Shown: positions 16,305 through 24,831, counted from the stretch's first letter. The stretch is 64,000 nt of DNA from Lichenicoccus sp964247695 (GCA_964247695.1 CAXTVI010000005.1:56787-120786); one strand, 5' to 3'. Program-made: numbers and translations. Notes: a model not told the origin generated them from the letters alone.

Positions 16305-16321
16305 TGCACCTTTGTCTTGCA
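16305..16321. promoter_or_regulatory. Candidate NtrC-binding site upstream of the nitrate assimilation operon
   Basis: The 17-mer TGCACC-TTTGT-CTTGCA resembles the NtrC consensus TGCACC-N5-GGTGCA: the left half is exact and the right half matches in four of six bases. It lies 50 bp upstream of the narK ATG and 52 bp before the kinase/phosphatase gene. NtrC control of nitrate assimilation is known in other proteobacteria. No matching sigma-54 promoter was found here, and NtrC can act with other sigma factors in some alphaproteobacteria. This rests on a single imperfect match. Confidence 0.35.
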
Positions 16322-16355
16322 GGATTGACAAGGGACTTCTGAAAAATGAGCGTCT

Positions 16356-16370
16356 GCCTGTAAAACAGGC
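16356..16370. promoter_or_regulatory. Perfect palindrome at the ribosome-binding region of the kinase/phosphatase gene
   Basis: GCCTGT-AAA-ACAGGC is a perfect 6-bp inverted repeat ending 3 bp before the start codon at 16374. In DNA it could be an operator. In mRNA it would fold into a 6-bp stem with an AAA loop that hides the only Shine-Dalgarno-like AGG (16367-16369). Either use would limit expression of the downstream gene. Confidence 0.45.
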
Positions 16371-16373
16371 CCG

Positions 16374-18086
16374 ATGATGAAACTGCAGGCAGGATTTTGT
16401 TCCGAGGTCGGCAAGCGGCCGCGCAACGAGGATTACGTCGCGGTGTCGCCGGCCTGCATTCTGCAGGATCCGAGCCATGCCGCCGGGTCCGCTGCGCCGG
16501 TTGCGGATGCGGTTGCGGTCGTGGCGGATGGTCTGGGCGGCCATCGTGGCGGCCGCGTCGCCAGCGAGATGGCGGTGCGCCTGTTTCTCGACGGGCTCGA
16601 CTCGCAGAACCCGGCGCTCGGTGTGCGCCATGCGGTCGGGCGCTCGATCGATCCGGTCAATCGCTGGATCCACGCGATCGGCCGGGTCGATTCCGAGCTG
16701 GAGGGCATGGCCTGCACCTTCACCGCGCTGGTGCTGCGCGGCCGGCAGGGGTTCGTGGTGCATGTCGGCGACAGCCGGCTGTATCGTTGGCGGACGGCGA
16801 GCCTGCAGCGCCTGACCAGCGACGACGTGCTGCCCGGCGCCGGGCGCTCGCACATCCTGACGCGGGCGATCGGTCTGCAACCGGACCTCCTGGTCGCCTG
16901 CGAGGCGATACCGGCGCAGGATGGCGACCGCTACCTGCTGTGCAGCGACGGGGTGCATGGCGCGCTCCGCGACCGCGACATCGCCCGGCTGCTGGCCTCG
17001 GGCTCGCCCGCACAGGCGGCAGCGCTGCTGGTCCGCGAGTCGATCTTGGCGGGCAGCACCGACAACCTCACGGCCTGCGTGCTGGACGTGCTGTCGCTGC
17101 CGCCGGCCGGGCAGGACGACCTCGCGGCAGGCCTCGCGGATCTGCCGTGTGCGCCCGAGCTGCGCCCCGGCCAGTCCATCGACGGCTACAGGCTGGAGCG
17201 CGCGTTGCCGTCCGGTCGCGACACCAGGGTGTTCGTGGCGCAGGACACCCAGGCGGGCGGGCGTCCGGTGGTGCTCAAGCTGCCACGGCAGGCCGATTTG
17301 ACGAGGCGGTCAGCACTGGCGCGCGAAGCCTGGATCGGGACTGCGGTGCGAAGCCCGTGGCTGGGCGAGGTGATCGACCTGCCCCCCGAGCGGCGCAGCG
17401 CGCTGTATCTGGCGATGCCGTTCTATGCCGGGCCGACGCTGGAGCACCGGCTGCGCCGGCCGCCGCGCGTCTCGGCGCCGGAGGGCATCGGGATCGGCGT
17501 GCGTCTGTGCAAGGCGGTCGCGGCGTTGCACCGGGCCGGCGTGATCCATCGCGACATCAAGCCGGAGAACATCCTGCTGACCGACGGCGGCGGCCTGCGG
17601 CTGATCGATTTCGGCGTGGCGCGGCTGCCGCACCTGGAGACGGCTTCAACCGGCACTGCGGCTGCACCGGGCACCGCCAGCTTCCGGGCGCCGGAGATGC
17701 TGGCAGGAGCGGATGCGGGCAGCATCGCCACCGATATCTATGCGCTGGGAGTGACACTCTATCGGACGTTCACCGACGCATACCCCTATGGCGAGATCGA
17801 GCCGTTCTCGCACCCGCGCTTCGGAGTGCCGCAGTCGTTGCTTACGCTGCGGCCGGACCTGCCGCCCTGGCTCGACCGCGTCGTGATGCAGGCAGTCGCC
17901 GTCGCACCCGCGCAGCGCTGCGCCGATGCGGTCGAGCTGCTGTTCGCGCTGGAGCATGGCGAGGCCGGCCTGCAGGCGATCCCATCCCGGCGCTTGCCGC
18001 TGTTTGCGCGCGATCCGGTGCGCGGCTGGCAGATCGTCAGCGCCCTGCTGGCCCTCGCGCTGCTGGCTGCACTGGTGCTGCGGTAG
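16374..18086 (+). CDS. Bifunctional PP2C-type phosphatase/Ser-Thr protein kinase with C-terminal membrane anchor
   Basis: The 570-residue protein fuses two opposing activities. Residues 1-242 are a PP2C phosphatase: RNED 17-20, DGLGGH 52-57, GDSR 132-135, SDG 191-193 and D230-N231 supply the metal-binding residues. Residues 270-530 are a Hanks-type kinase: K302 in VVLKLPR, HRDIKPEN 392-399, DFG 412-414 and RAPE 438-441; the glycine loop is poorly conserved. A helix at about 546-568 anchors it in the membrane with both domains cytoplasmic. It diverges from the nitrate operon. The same gene pairing with nitrate transport and NirB is known in pseudomonads, so a role in controlling nitrate assimilation is likely but unproven here. 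Confidence 0.9.
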   Translation: MMKLQAGFCSEVGKRPRNEDYVAVSPACILQDPSHAAGSAAPVADAVAVVADGLGGHRGGRVASEMAVRLFLDGLDSQNPALGVRHAVGRSIDPVNRWIHAIGRVDSELEGMACTFTALVLRGRQGFVVHVGDSRLYRWRTASLQRLTSDDVLPGAGRSHILTRAIGLQPDLLVACEAIPAQDGDRYLLCSDGVHGALRDRDIARLLASGSPAQAAALLVRESILAGSTDNLTACVLDVLSLPPAGQDDLAAGLADLPCAPELRPGQSIDGYRLERALPSGRDTRVFVAQDTQAGGRPVVLKLPRQADLTRRSALAREAWIGTAVRSPWLGEVIDLPPERRSALYLAMPFYAGPTLEHRLRRPPRVSAPEGIGIGVRLCKAVAALHRAGVIHRDIKPENILLTDGGGLRLIDFGVARLPHLETASTGTAAAPGTASFRAPEMLAGADAGSIATDIYALGVTLYRTFTDAYPYGEIEPFSHPRFGVPQSLLTLRPDLPPWLDRVVMQAVAVAPAQRCADAVELLFALEHGEAGLQAIPSRRLPLFARDPVRGWQIVSALLALALLAALVLR

Positions 18087-18239
18087 CGGTGCGCAGCGAT
18101 CCGGAAGCCGCGACCAGACTGCGGTTTTCCGTCCGAGTCGGACATTCCGACCATTCGGAGGTCAGCGAAGTTGCCGGCCCGATAAGGGTGGCCGCGGCAT
18201 GTTGGCCATGGTCGGGCTGAAGCGGCCCCGCATGTCGTG

Positions 18240-18806
18240 TCACGCAGCGCCAAGCAGTGAAGTGAGTTCGGCAAAACCCTGCCGGATGGTCGGCAGCTGG
18301 TCCGCGAAATCCTGGTCCGGGTCGATCGAGGCGCCCGCCATCATGTCATGCGTCAGGGTCAGGCCCGGCATGGTCGGCACCGGGCGCATCTTCAGGCCCT
18401 CGGCGACCTGCCTGAGCTGGGCCGCACATTTACCGCCGCCATGGCCCCCATAGGTGACGATAAGCAGCGGCTTGCCGTTCCACTCGCGATAGCAGTGGTC
18501 GATCGCGTTCTTCAGCGCCGCCGGATATCCCCAGTTATACTGGGGCGAGACGAACACGAACCCATCGGCCGCTGCGACCGTCTCGCTCCACGCCCTCGTG
18601 TGTGGCTGCACATAAAGTCCTGTTGCGGGGATGCCGGGTTCGTCATCCATCGGCAACGGGCAGTCCCGGAGGTCGATCAGTTCGAGCACGATCCCGGCAT
18701 CCGCCCGGCCGATGCCGGCAACCCAGCTTGCAAGGATTGGACAACGTCGCCCCGTACGCACGCTGCCCATGATCAGCAGGACCTTCCAGGGCTCAGACTG
18801 GCTCAT
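18240..18806 (-). CDS. NAD(P)H-dependent FMN reductase family flavoprotein
   Basis: The 188-residue flavodoxin-fold protein opens with VLLIMGSVRTGRRC, the FMN phosphate-binding loop, and has the family signature SPQYNWGYPAALKNAID near 86-102, then VTYGGHGGG around 117. Such enzymes reduce FMN, quinones or azo compounds with NAD(P)H in the cytoplasm. It is transcribed away from an AraC-type regulator 80 bp upstream, which probably controls it. Substrate is not apparent. Confidence 0.88.
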   Translation of the reverse strand: MSQSEPWKVLLIMGSVRTGRRCPILASWVAGIGRADAGIVLELIDLRDCPLPMDDEPGIPATGLYVQPHTRAWSETVAAADGFVFVSPQYNWGYPAALKNAIDHCYREWNGKPLLIVTYGGHGGGKCAAQLRQVAEGLKMRPVPTMPGLTLTHDMMAGASIDPDQDFADQLPTIRQGFAELTSLLGAA

Positions 18807-18886
18807 GTGCGACCTCTCTCGACTGCATCAACAGTCTGACAGTCTTCGGTTTGGCGCGCGCTTGCGTCTGCGCCATTGTCGGACTC

Positions 18887-19681
18887 ATGTGCGCCAAAGC
18901 GAGCATGCTGCCGCAACGGCTGGAGGGCGGCTCGGACGACCAGCCGTGGCTGGTCGGTGGCCTGGTCGAGCAGCAGACGCGCCAGGTCGCCGATCGGCAC
19001 GACCACGATCGCGGTCAGATCCTGGGCACGTTGAGCGGTGTCATCGGCATGAAGACCGACAGAAGCTACTGGCTCATCGGGCCGGGGCAGGCCGTGTGGC
19101 TCCCTCCGGGACTGCCGCATGCGGCCCGTTCGCACGGCGCCTTCAGCGGGTGGAGCCTCTATATCGAAGTGCAGAGATGCGGACGTCTGCCTGCAGATCC
19201 CTTCCTGGTGCGGAGCACTCCGTTGATGACGGCGCAGGCCGAGCGCCTCTCGAGGAGGACCTTCGACGGCTCATGGGACGTGTCGCTCGCCCGGCTGGCC
19301 GAGACCTTTTGGGACGAGTTCCTGGCCCAGCCGCACAAGACCCTGTCGCTTCCGCTGCCGTTTGATCGACGCCTCCGGCGCGTGGCCGATGCGATCGGCG
19401 AGCATCCGGCCGACCAGCGGTCGCAGGAGGAATGGGCAGCAATAGCCGGGCTGTCGCTGCGGTCATTCGTCCGGCATTTCACGTCCGAGACGGGCCTGCC
19501 ATTCTCGATCTGGCGCCAACGCATGCGGATCCTGGCCGCGCAGGAACGGCTGTCGCGCGCCGAGCCGGTAACCGAGGTGGCGCTGGGCGTCGGCTATGAG
19601 AGCCTGGGCGCATTCTCCGCGACATTCCGCCGGCTGACCGGGTGCAGCCCGGGTGAATATGCGCGTCTTAGTCGTTCTTAG
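18887..19681 (+). CDS. AraC-family transcriptional regulator
   Basis: This 264-residue protein has an N-terminal cupin-like sensor (YWLIGPGQAVWLPPGLPHAARSHG in two neighbouring blocks) and a C-terminal double helix-turn-helix. The first HTH includes WAAIAGLSLRSFVRHF and the second EVALGVGYESLGAFSATFRRLTG, the usual AraC signature, ending GCSPGEYARL. The start is uncertain: ATG 18887 is chosen, with ATG 18905 and TTG 18851 possible. It probably controls the divergent FMN reductase. A direct repeat ACAGTCT-G-ACAGTCT lies at 18831-18845 between them and is a candidate site. Confidence 0.85.
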   Translation: MCAKASMLPQRLEGGSDDQPWLVGGLVEQQTRQVADRHDHDRGQILGTLSGVIGMKTDRSYWLIGPGQAVWLPPGLPHAARSHGAFSGWSLYIEVQRCGRLPADPFLVRSTPLMTAQAERLSRRTFDGSWDVSLARLAETFWDEFLAQPHKTLSLPLPFDRRLRRVADAIGEHPADQRSQEEWAAIAGLSLRSFVRHFTSETGLPFSIWRQRMRILAAQERLSRAEPVTEVALGVGYESLGAFSATFRRLTGCSPGEYARLSRS

Positions 19682-19718
19682 TGCCCGGGTGATGTCAGGA
19701 CCTGGGCGTCCGCGTGTT

Positions 19719-21443
19719 TCACATGCGTCCGGGTATCGCGATGCCGAGCAGCCAGAGCCCCTTTTCCAGCACTGTGCGGGTGAGTTCGCAGAGCGCGATC
19801 CGCGATCCGCGCTCGGCCTCGCCGGCCGCGGCCAGCACCGGGCATTCGCTGTAGAAGCGGCTGAAGGCCTGGGCCAGCGCGAACACGTAGTCGGCGATCT
19901 CGTTCGGCGCGAGGTTGCGGCTGGCCGACGCCACCACGTCCGGCAGCCTTGCGCACTCCAGCACCAGCGCACGCTCGGCGGGTGCCGCGACCGAGATTGC
20001 GCCCGCGCTGGCCCCTTGGGCCTCGGCGCGCGCCAGGATCGAGCCGATGCGCACGCAGGCATACTGCACGTATGGCCCGGTGCGGCCCTCGAACGAGACC
20101 ATGCGCTCGGCGTCGAAGATGTAGCCGGAGGTCCGGAACGACGACAGGTCGGCGAACTTCACCGCCGCCAGCCCGACGAGGCGCGCAAGCTGCTCGCGGT
20201 CCAGGCCCGGCGGCGTCTCCGGCAGCCGCTCGGCGGCGCGGCCGATGGCGTCGCCGAGCAGGTCGGCGAGCTGCGCGACATTGCCCTCGCGGGTCTTGTA
20301 CGGCTTGCCGTCCGGGCCATTCACGGTGCCGTAGCCGGCATGGATCAGCTCGATGCCGTCGGCATAGCCAGCCCGCCGCGCGGCCCGGAACACCTGCTCG
20401 AAATGCAGCGCCTGGCGCTGGTCGACCACGTAGATGATGCGCGCCGGATCATACTCGCGCTTGCGCGAGAGCAGGGTCGCAACGTCGGTCGTGGCGTACA
20501 GCGCGGCGCCGTCCGACTTCGCCAGCAGCAGCGGCGGCATCGGCTTGGCTTCCTCGGGCGTCGCCACCTCGATGATCAGCGCGCCGTCGCTCTCGACGGC
20601 GATGCCGCGCTCCCGCAGATCGGCGATCATGCCGGGGATCAGCGGCTGCACGTCGCTCTCGCCCAGCAGCAGGTCGAAATGCGCATCCAGCAGGGCGAAG
20701 TCCCGGGTCTGCGCCTCGAGCGAGATCCGGCGCAGCTCCGACCAGACGCGCAGCGAATCGGCATCGCCGGACTGCAGGGCCGCGGTCGCGGCGCGCGCCT
20801 CGTCCATGCGGGCAGGATCGGCCCGGCAGGCGGCGGCGGCTTCCGGATACAGCACCTGCAGGTCGGCCTCGGTCAGCGGCGGCAGGCTGCCGGGCGGCAG
20901 GCCGGGCCAGCGCCGGCGGATCTCGGACAGCAGCATGCCCATCTGCAGGCCCCAGTCGCCGAGATGGGTATCCGACAGGGTGCGTATGCCCTGCGCGCCG
21001 AGGATGCGGCGCAGGCTCTCGCCGATCACCAGGGTGCGCAGGTGTCCGACATGCAGCGGCTTTGCGACGTTCGGGCCGCCGAAATCGAGCATCACCAGCC
21101 CGCTCTCGACCGGCTCGATACCGAGATGCACCGGGTCCGCCGCCTGCGCCCCGGCGCACTCGGCCAGGAATGCCGCCGAGAGGCGCAAATTGAGGAAGCC
21201 AGGACCGGCTACGCTCACCTCGTCGAACTCCGGCCTCGCACCCAGCAGGGTCGCGACCTCGGCGGCGATCTCGCGCGGGTTGCGCCCGGTGGCCTTGGCC
21301 AGCGGCATCACGCCGTTGCATTGCAGGTCGGCGAGTTCAGGCCGCGACGCCCGGGACGCCCGTGCGGTCTCGGGTGGCAATCCGGCGGCGGCAAAGGCAC
21401 CGGCCAGCAGATCGTCGACGCGCCGCGTCAGCGAGACCGTCAT
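19719..21443 (-). CDS. argS: Arginyl-tRNA synthetase
   Basis: The 574-residue class I synthetase charges tRNA-Arg. Evidence is the N-terminal tRNA-binding domain with LQCNGVMPLAK, the HIGH-type motif in PNVAKPLHVGHLRTLVIGES, SDTHLGDWGLQMGML, YVVDQRQALHFEQVF, and GPDGKPYKTREG, which takes the place of KMSKS as in many ArgS proteins. The C-terminal DALR-type anticodon domain includes GPYVQYACVRIGSIL and LARLPD-like segments. It lies 19 bp after a small gene on the same strand, downstream of hisC. Confidence 0.95.
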   Translation of the reverse strand: MTVSLTRRVDDLLAGAFAAAGLPPETARASRASRPELADLQCNGVMPLAKATGRNPREIAAEVATLLGARPEFDEVSVAGPGFLNLRLSAAFLAECAGAQAADPVHLGIEPVESGLVMLDFGGPNVAKPLHVGHLRTLVIGESLRRILGAQGIRTLSDTHLGDWGLQMGMLLSEIRRRWPGLPPGSLPPLTEADLQVLYPEAAAACRADPARMDEARAATAALQSGDADSLRVWSELRRISLEAQTRDFALLDAHFDLLLGESDVQPLIPGMIADLRERGIAVESDGALIIEVATPEEAKPMPPLLLAKSDGAALYATTDVATLLSRKREYDPARIIYVVDQRQALHFEQVFRAARRAGYADGIELIHAGYGTVNGPDGKPYKTREGNVAQLADLLGDAIGRAAERLPETPPGLDREQLARLVGLAAVKFADLSSFRTSGYIFDAERMVSFEGRTGPYVQYACVRIGSILARAEAQGASAGAISVAAPAERALVLECARLPDVVASASRNLAPNEIADYVFALAQAFSRFYSECPVLAAAGEAERGSRIALCELTRTVLEKGLWLLGIAIPGRM

Positions 21444-21462
21444 GACTGGATGCCCGGGAAGA

Positions 21463-21648
21463 TCAGCGCGTCTTCAGCTCGGCCTCGAGCTCCATGATGC
21501 GCTTGCGCACGCTGTCGCGCAGGGTGGTGGCGACGTGCGGCTTCATCCCGGCCAGCGTCTCCTTCAGCTCGCGCAACTGCTTCTGCTTCTCGGCGGTATT
21601 GCGCCGGATCGGCTGGTTGTCTGAGTGCTGTCCGTCGAATGCGCGCAT
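21463..21648 (-). CDS. Small conserved-looking helical protein of unknown function
   Basis: The 61-residue protein is polar and highly charged, with a probable single long helix or coiled coil (KQKQLRELKETLAGMKPHV, VRKRIMELEAELKTR). An AGGA lies upstream of its ATG. It sits between hisC and argS on the same strand, 81 bp after hisC and 19 bp before argS. I do not recognise the family. Coding is supported by the ribosome site and the position, not by known homologues. Confidence 0.55.
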   Translation of the reverse strand: MRAFDGQHSDNQPIRRNTAEKQKQLRELKETLAGMKPHVATTLRDSVRKRIMELEAELKTR

Positions 21649-21729
21649 GGCCGGGTATCCTGTCGTCGTGCGCCGCAGGATTACGACGGCGCGCCGGCAC
21701 TGGGAAGCGCCGTGCCGGACCGGCCCGCC

Positions 21730-22809
21730 TCAGCCGTCCGCCGGCGCATTGCGCGCCAGGATGTCCGCGAGTGCCGCCAGCAGCCGGTCGGACTGCCCGT
21801 CGGTGCCGACGGTGATGCGCAGGTAGGGCGAGATTCGCGGCCTGCCGAAATGCCGCACCAGCACCGCGCGCTCCCGCAGCGCTGCCGCGAGTTCGGCGCC
21901 GTCGCGGTGCGGATGGCGCACGAACACGAAGTTGGCCGAGGACGGCAGCACGCCAAGGCCGAGCCGCTGCAATCCACCGACCAGGCGCTCCCGGCTGGCG
22001 ATCACCGTCTCGCGGCTGGCCTGGAAGAACGCCTCGTCCTCGATCGCGGCGATGGCTCCGGCCTGCGCCGGCCGGCCGAGCGGGTATGAATTGAAGCTGT
22101 CCTTCACCCGGGTCAGCGCCTGGATCAGGGCGGCGTCGCCGATCGCGTAGCCGACGCGCAGTCCGGCCAGCGCGCGCGACTTCGACATCGTGTGCACCAC
22201 CAGCAGGTTCGGATGGCTGGCGACCAGCGGGATCGACGTCTCGGCGCCGAAATCGACATAGGCCTCGTCGATCACCACCGGCTGGTCGGGATGCTCGGCC
22301 AGCAGCGACGCGACCTCGTCCCGGGTCAGCGCGATGCCGGTCGGCGCGTTCGGGTTGGCGACGATGATCGCGCCGCACCGGCGCCGGTAGTCGGCGATGC
22401 GCACGCGCAGGTCGTCGTCCAGCGGCACCGTCTCGTGGCGCACGCCGAACAGCCGGCAATAGACCGGATAGAAGCTGTAGGTGATGTCCGGAAACAGCAG
22501 CGGCGCCTCGTGCCGCAGCAGGCCGACGAAGGCATGGGCCAGCACCTCGTCCGAGCCGTTGCCGACGAACACCTGCTCGGGCTGCACCCGGTGGTAACGG
22601 GCCAGCGCCTGCCGCAAGGCAGTGGCGTCCGGATCCGGGTACAGGCGCAGGGTATCGGAAGCCTCTGCGCGAATCGCCGCCAGCGCGCGAGGCGAGGGAC
22701 CAAGCGGGCTCTCGTTGGTGTTGAGCTTGACCAGCTCGGCCACGCGCGGCTGCTCGCCCGGCACGTAGGGCGTGAGGTCGTGCACCAGGTCGCTCCAGAA
22801 GCGGCTCAT
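21730..22809 (-). CDS. hisC: Histidinol-phosphate aminotransferase HisC
   Basis: The 359-residue PLP enzyme transfers the amino group from glutamate in histidine synthesis; some family members also act on aromatic amino acids. Motifs include LNTNESPLGPSP at 29-40, GNGSDEVL near 83, ANPNAPTG at 151-158, D181 and Y184 in VIDEAYVDF, and the PLP lysine K210 in HTMSKSRALAGLRVGY. I chose the ATG at 22809 (MSRFWSDLV), which has AGGA upstream and matches usual HisC starts; an earlier start adds 27 unlikely residues. No other his gene is nearby. Confidence 0.92.
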   Translation of the reverse strand: MSRFWSDLVHDLTPYVPGEQPRVAELVKLNTNESPLGPSPRALAAIRAEASDTLRLYPDPDATALRQALARYHRVQPEQVFVGNGSDEVLAHAFVGLLRHEAPLLFPDITYSFYPVYCRLFGVRHETVPLDDDLRVRIADYRRRCGAIIVANPNAPTGIALTRDEVASLLAEHPDQPVVIDEAYVDFGAETSIPLVASHPNLLVVHTMSKSRALAGLRVGYAIGDAALIQALTRVKDSFNSYPLGRPAQAGAIAAIEDEAFFQASRETVIASRERLVGGLQRLGLGVLPSSANFVFVRHPHRDGAELAAALRERAVLVRHFGRPRISPYLRITVGTDGQSDRLLAALADILARNAPADG

Positions 22810-22872
22810 CGATCGCGGTCCTGTCGTGAAGTCGAAGGTGGCGCGCAGGGTGTGTGCACGCTCACGCGAGGA

Positions 22873-22885
22873 TGCAAGCCTTGCA
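22873..22885. promoter_or_regulatory. Palindrome between hisC and the PEBP-like gene
   Basis: TGCAAG-C-CTTGCA is a perfect 6+1+6 inverted repeat in the 131-bp divergent intergenic region, overlapped on its right by a second short one, TTGCAGGCAA. It could be an operator for either gene. No regulator is identified. Confidence 0.25.
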
Positions 22886-22940
22886 GGCAACCTTGTGCGC
22901 CTCCGGGACGTCGCTCTGCCGTCAAGAGGGGAGCCTGTCC

Positions 22941-23516
22941 ATGCTCGAGAAACTGCCGGCCGGCGTCGGCCGCGTGCTCAAATCGGTCCGACCCGGAACC
23001 GAGGCCCTGGTGACCCAGGACGAAAGCTTCGCCGATGTGCCGGACGTGATCGCCATCACCTCGACGGCATTCCCGCCGGACGGCGCCATCCCGTCGCGCC
23101 ATACCGAGGACGGCGAGAAGCTGTCGCCGCCGCTGGAGTGGATCGGCGTGCCGCCCGAGGCGCAGGCGCTGGTGCTGCTCGTCGAGGACGCCGACAGCCC
23201 GACGTTCCGGCCGCTGGTGCATGCCATCCTCGGCGATCTGCCGCCGCACGATGGCGGCGTGGCCGAGGGCGACCTGCCCGCCTCCGGATCGGGCAGCGAA
23301 CGGTTCGGCATGGGCCGCAACTCGTTCCTGTCGCATGGCTGGCTGCCGCCCGACCCGCCGCGCGGGCACGGACCGCATCGCTACGCGTTCCAGATGTTCG
23401 CCCTCGACGAGGTGCCGACCTTCCACAAGGCACCGGGCCGATCCGCCCTTGTCGCTGCCCTGCGCGGGCACGTCATTGCCAAGGGCGTGCTGATCGGCAC
23501 CTACAGCCGCGGCTGA
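22941..23516 (+). CDS. YbhB/YbcL-type Raf kinase inhibitor-like (PEBP family) protein
   Basis: The 191-residue protein belongs to the phosphatidylethanolamine-binding protein family: AITSTAFPPDGAIP, LSPPLEWIGVPPEAQALVLL, EDADSPTFRPLVHAIL and HRYAFQMFALDE follow the bacterial PEBP pattern. The ATG at 22941 follows GAGGGGAG; longer readings add implausible residues. Biological roles of bacterial PEBPs are poorly defined. There is no signal peptide, so it is cytoplasmic. Confidence 0.88.
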   Translation: MLEKLPAGVGRVLKSVRPGTEALVTQDESFADVPDVIAITSTAFPPDGAIPSRHTEDGEKLSPPLEWIGVPPEAQALVLLVEDADSPTFRPLVHAILGDLPPHDGGVAEGDLPASGSGSERFGMGRNSFLSHGWLPPDPPRGHGPHRYAFQMFALDEVPTFHKAPGRSALVAALRGHVIAKGVLIGTYSRG

Positions 23517-23586
23517 GGTGCCGGGTTGCGGTCCGGCCCGGGTCTTGCTCTGAGCCACAGCGGGCTGGGGCGAGGATGGCGTACGG

Positions 23587-24831
23587 ATGCAGGAGGAAGC
23601 GGGGAACGAGGGCCTGATGGCGCGGCTCGACGCGCTGGCCTGCTGCACGGATGCCAGCGGGATGCTCACCCGGCTCTACCTGACACCGGCGCACCAGGCG
23701 TCCATCGCGCTGGTGCGTGGCTGGATGCAGCAGGCCGGCCTGGTAACCCGAGTGGACCCGGCTGCGACCCTGGTCGGTCGCCTCGAGGGCACGGACCGGG
23801 CTGCCCCGGTGCTGCTGATCGGCTCGCATCTCGACACGGTACGTGACGCGGGCCGCTACGATGGAGCGTTCGGGATCCTGGCCGGTTTGGCGGCCCTGGA
23901 ACGGCTGCACCGCCGCAATGTCCGGCTGCCGTTCGCTGTCGAGCTGCTAGCCTTCGGCGACGAGGAAGGCGTGCGGTTTCCGCTCACCCTGACCGGCTCG
24001 CGAGCCTGCGCCGGATCGCTGGACGGTGCGGCGCATCTCGCGGCCGATGACGCCGAGGGGATCACCCTGCGCGAGGCGCTGTCCGCCTTCGGCTGCGATC
24101 CGGATCGGTTGGGCGATGCCGCCTACCGGTCCGGTAACGTCATCGCCTATCTCGAACCGCATATCGAGCAGGGCCCGGTGCTGGAGCAGGCAGGCCTTGC
24201 CGTGGGCGTGGTCACCGCGATCAACGCCGCCAGCCGGTTCATCGTCACGGTGCGGGGCGAGGCGGGACATGCCGGCACGGTGCCGATGGACGGCAGGCGG
24301 GACGCGCTCGCGACCGCTGCCGAGATGATCGTGGCCACACGAGGCGCCGGCATGGCGTGGCCCGGGGTCACCGCGACGGTCGGGCAGATCCGGGCCTGGC
24401 CGGGCGGGGTGAACGTCATCGCCGGCGAGGTCGAGTTCAGCCTCGACCTGCGCGCCTCCAGCGACATGCTGCGCGACAAGGCCTGCGCCGCCCTGTTCGC
24501 TGAATGGGAAGCGATCACTGCCGAGCATGGAGTTACCCATCGGATCGAGCCGGGGTTCAGCGCCTCGGCGGCTCCCTGCGCCGAGGACTGGCAGACGCGG
24601 CTGGAGCGGGCGGCGATCGCCTGTGGCGTGGAAACCAAGCGCCTGCCGAGCGGCGCCGGGCATGATGCCATGGCGATGGCGGCGCTGTGCCCGATTGCGA
24701 TGCTGTTCGTGCGCTGCCGCGGCGGCGTCAGCCACAACCCGGCGGAATCAATCACGGAGGAGGATGCGGAGCTTGCCGTCGACGTGATCGTGCGACTGCT
24801 GGAAGACCTCGCCGCGGAGGGAACACGCTGA
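23587..24831 (+). CDS. M20-family amidohydrolase, allantoate amidohydrolase/N-carbamoylase-like
   Basis: The 414-residue metalloenzyme has the two-metal site of the AllC/HyuC group: H81 in GSHLDTV, D92, E126-E127 in FGDEEGVRF, H192 in LEPHIEQGPVLE and a late histidine in GGVSHNP. The dimerisation lid domain (VRGEAGHAGTVPMDGRRDA) is typical too. Family members cleave the ureido group of allantoate or N-carbamoyl amino acids, releasing ammonia and CO2. Allantoate is the likeliest substrate, but no other purine catabolism gene is in the window, so this is tentative. Confidence 0.85.
   Translation: MQEEAGNEGLMARLDALACCTDASGMLTRLYLTPAHQASIALVRGWMQQAGLVTRVDPAATLVGRLEGTDRAAPVLLIGSHLDTVRDAGRYDGAFGILAGLAALERLHRRNVRLPFAVELLAFGDEEGVRFPLTLTGSRACAGSLDGAAHLAADDAEGITLREALSAFGCDPDRLGDAAYRSGNVIAYLEPHIEQGPVLEQAGLAVGVVTAINAASRFIVTVRGEAGHAGTVPMDGRRDALATAAEMIVATRGAGMAWPGVTATVGQIRAWPGGVNVIAGEVEFSLDLRASSDMLRDKACAALFAEWEAITAEHGVTHRIEPGFSASAAPCAEDWQTRLERAAIACGVETKRLPSGAGHDAMAMAALCPIAMLFVRCRGGVSHNPAESITEEDAELAVDVIVRLLEDLAAEGTR

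Noticed and set aside
12881..16342. Very long open frame on the plus strand opposite the nitrate operon
   Set aside because: It is antisense to nasA and narK, has low-complexity Arg/Gly/His/Gln-rich translation and matches no protein family; it is a by-product of high GC codon bias.
16256..16373. Sigma-54 promoter or a consensus -35/-10 pair in the nitrate intergenic region
   Set aside because: TTGACA at 16325-16330 has no suitable -10 at normal spacing, and no GG-N10-GC pair with the right flanks was found.
18131..18150. Inverted repeats between the kinase gene and the FMN reductase gene
   Set aside because: GTCCGAGTCGGAC and TCGGACATTCCGA overlap and give only 4-5 bp stems; not a convincing terminator.
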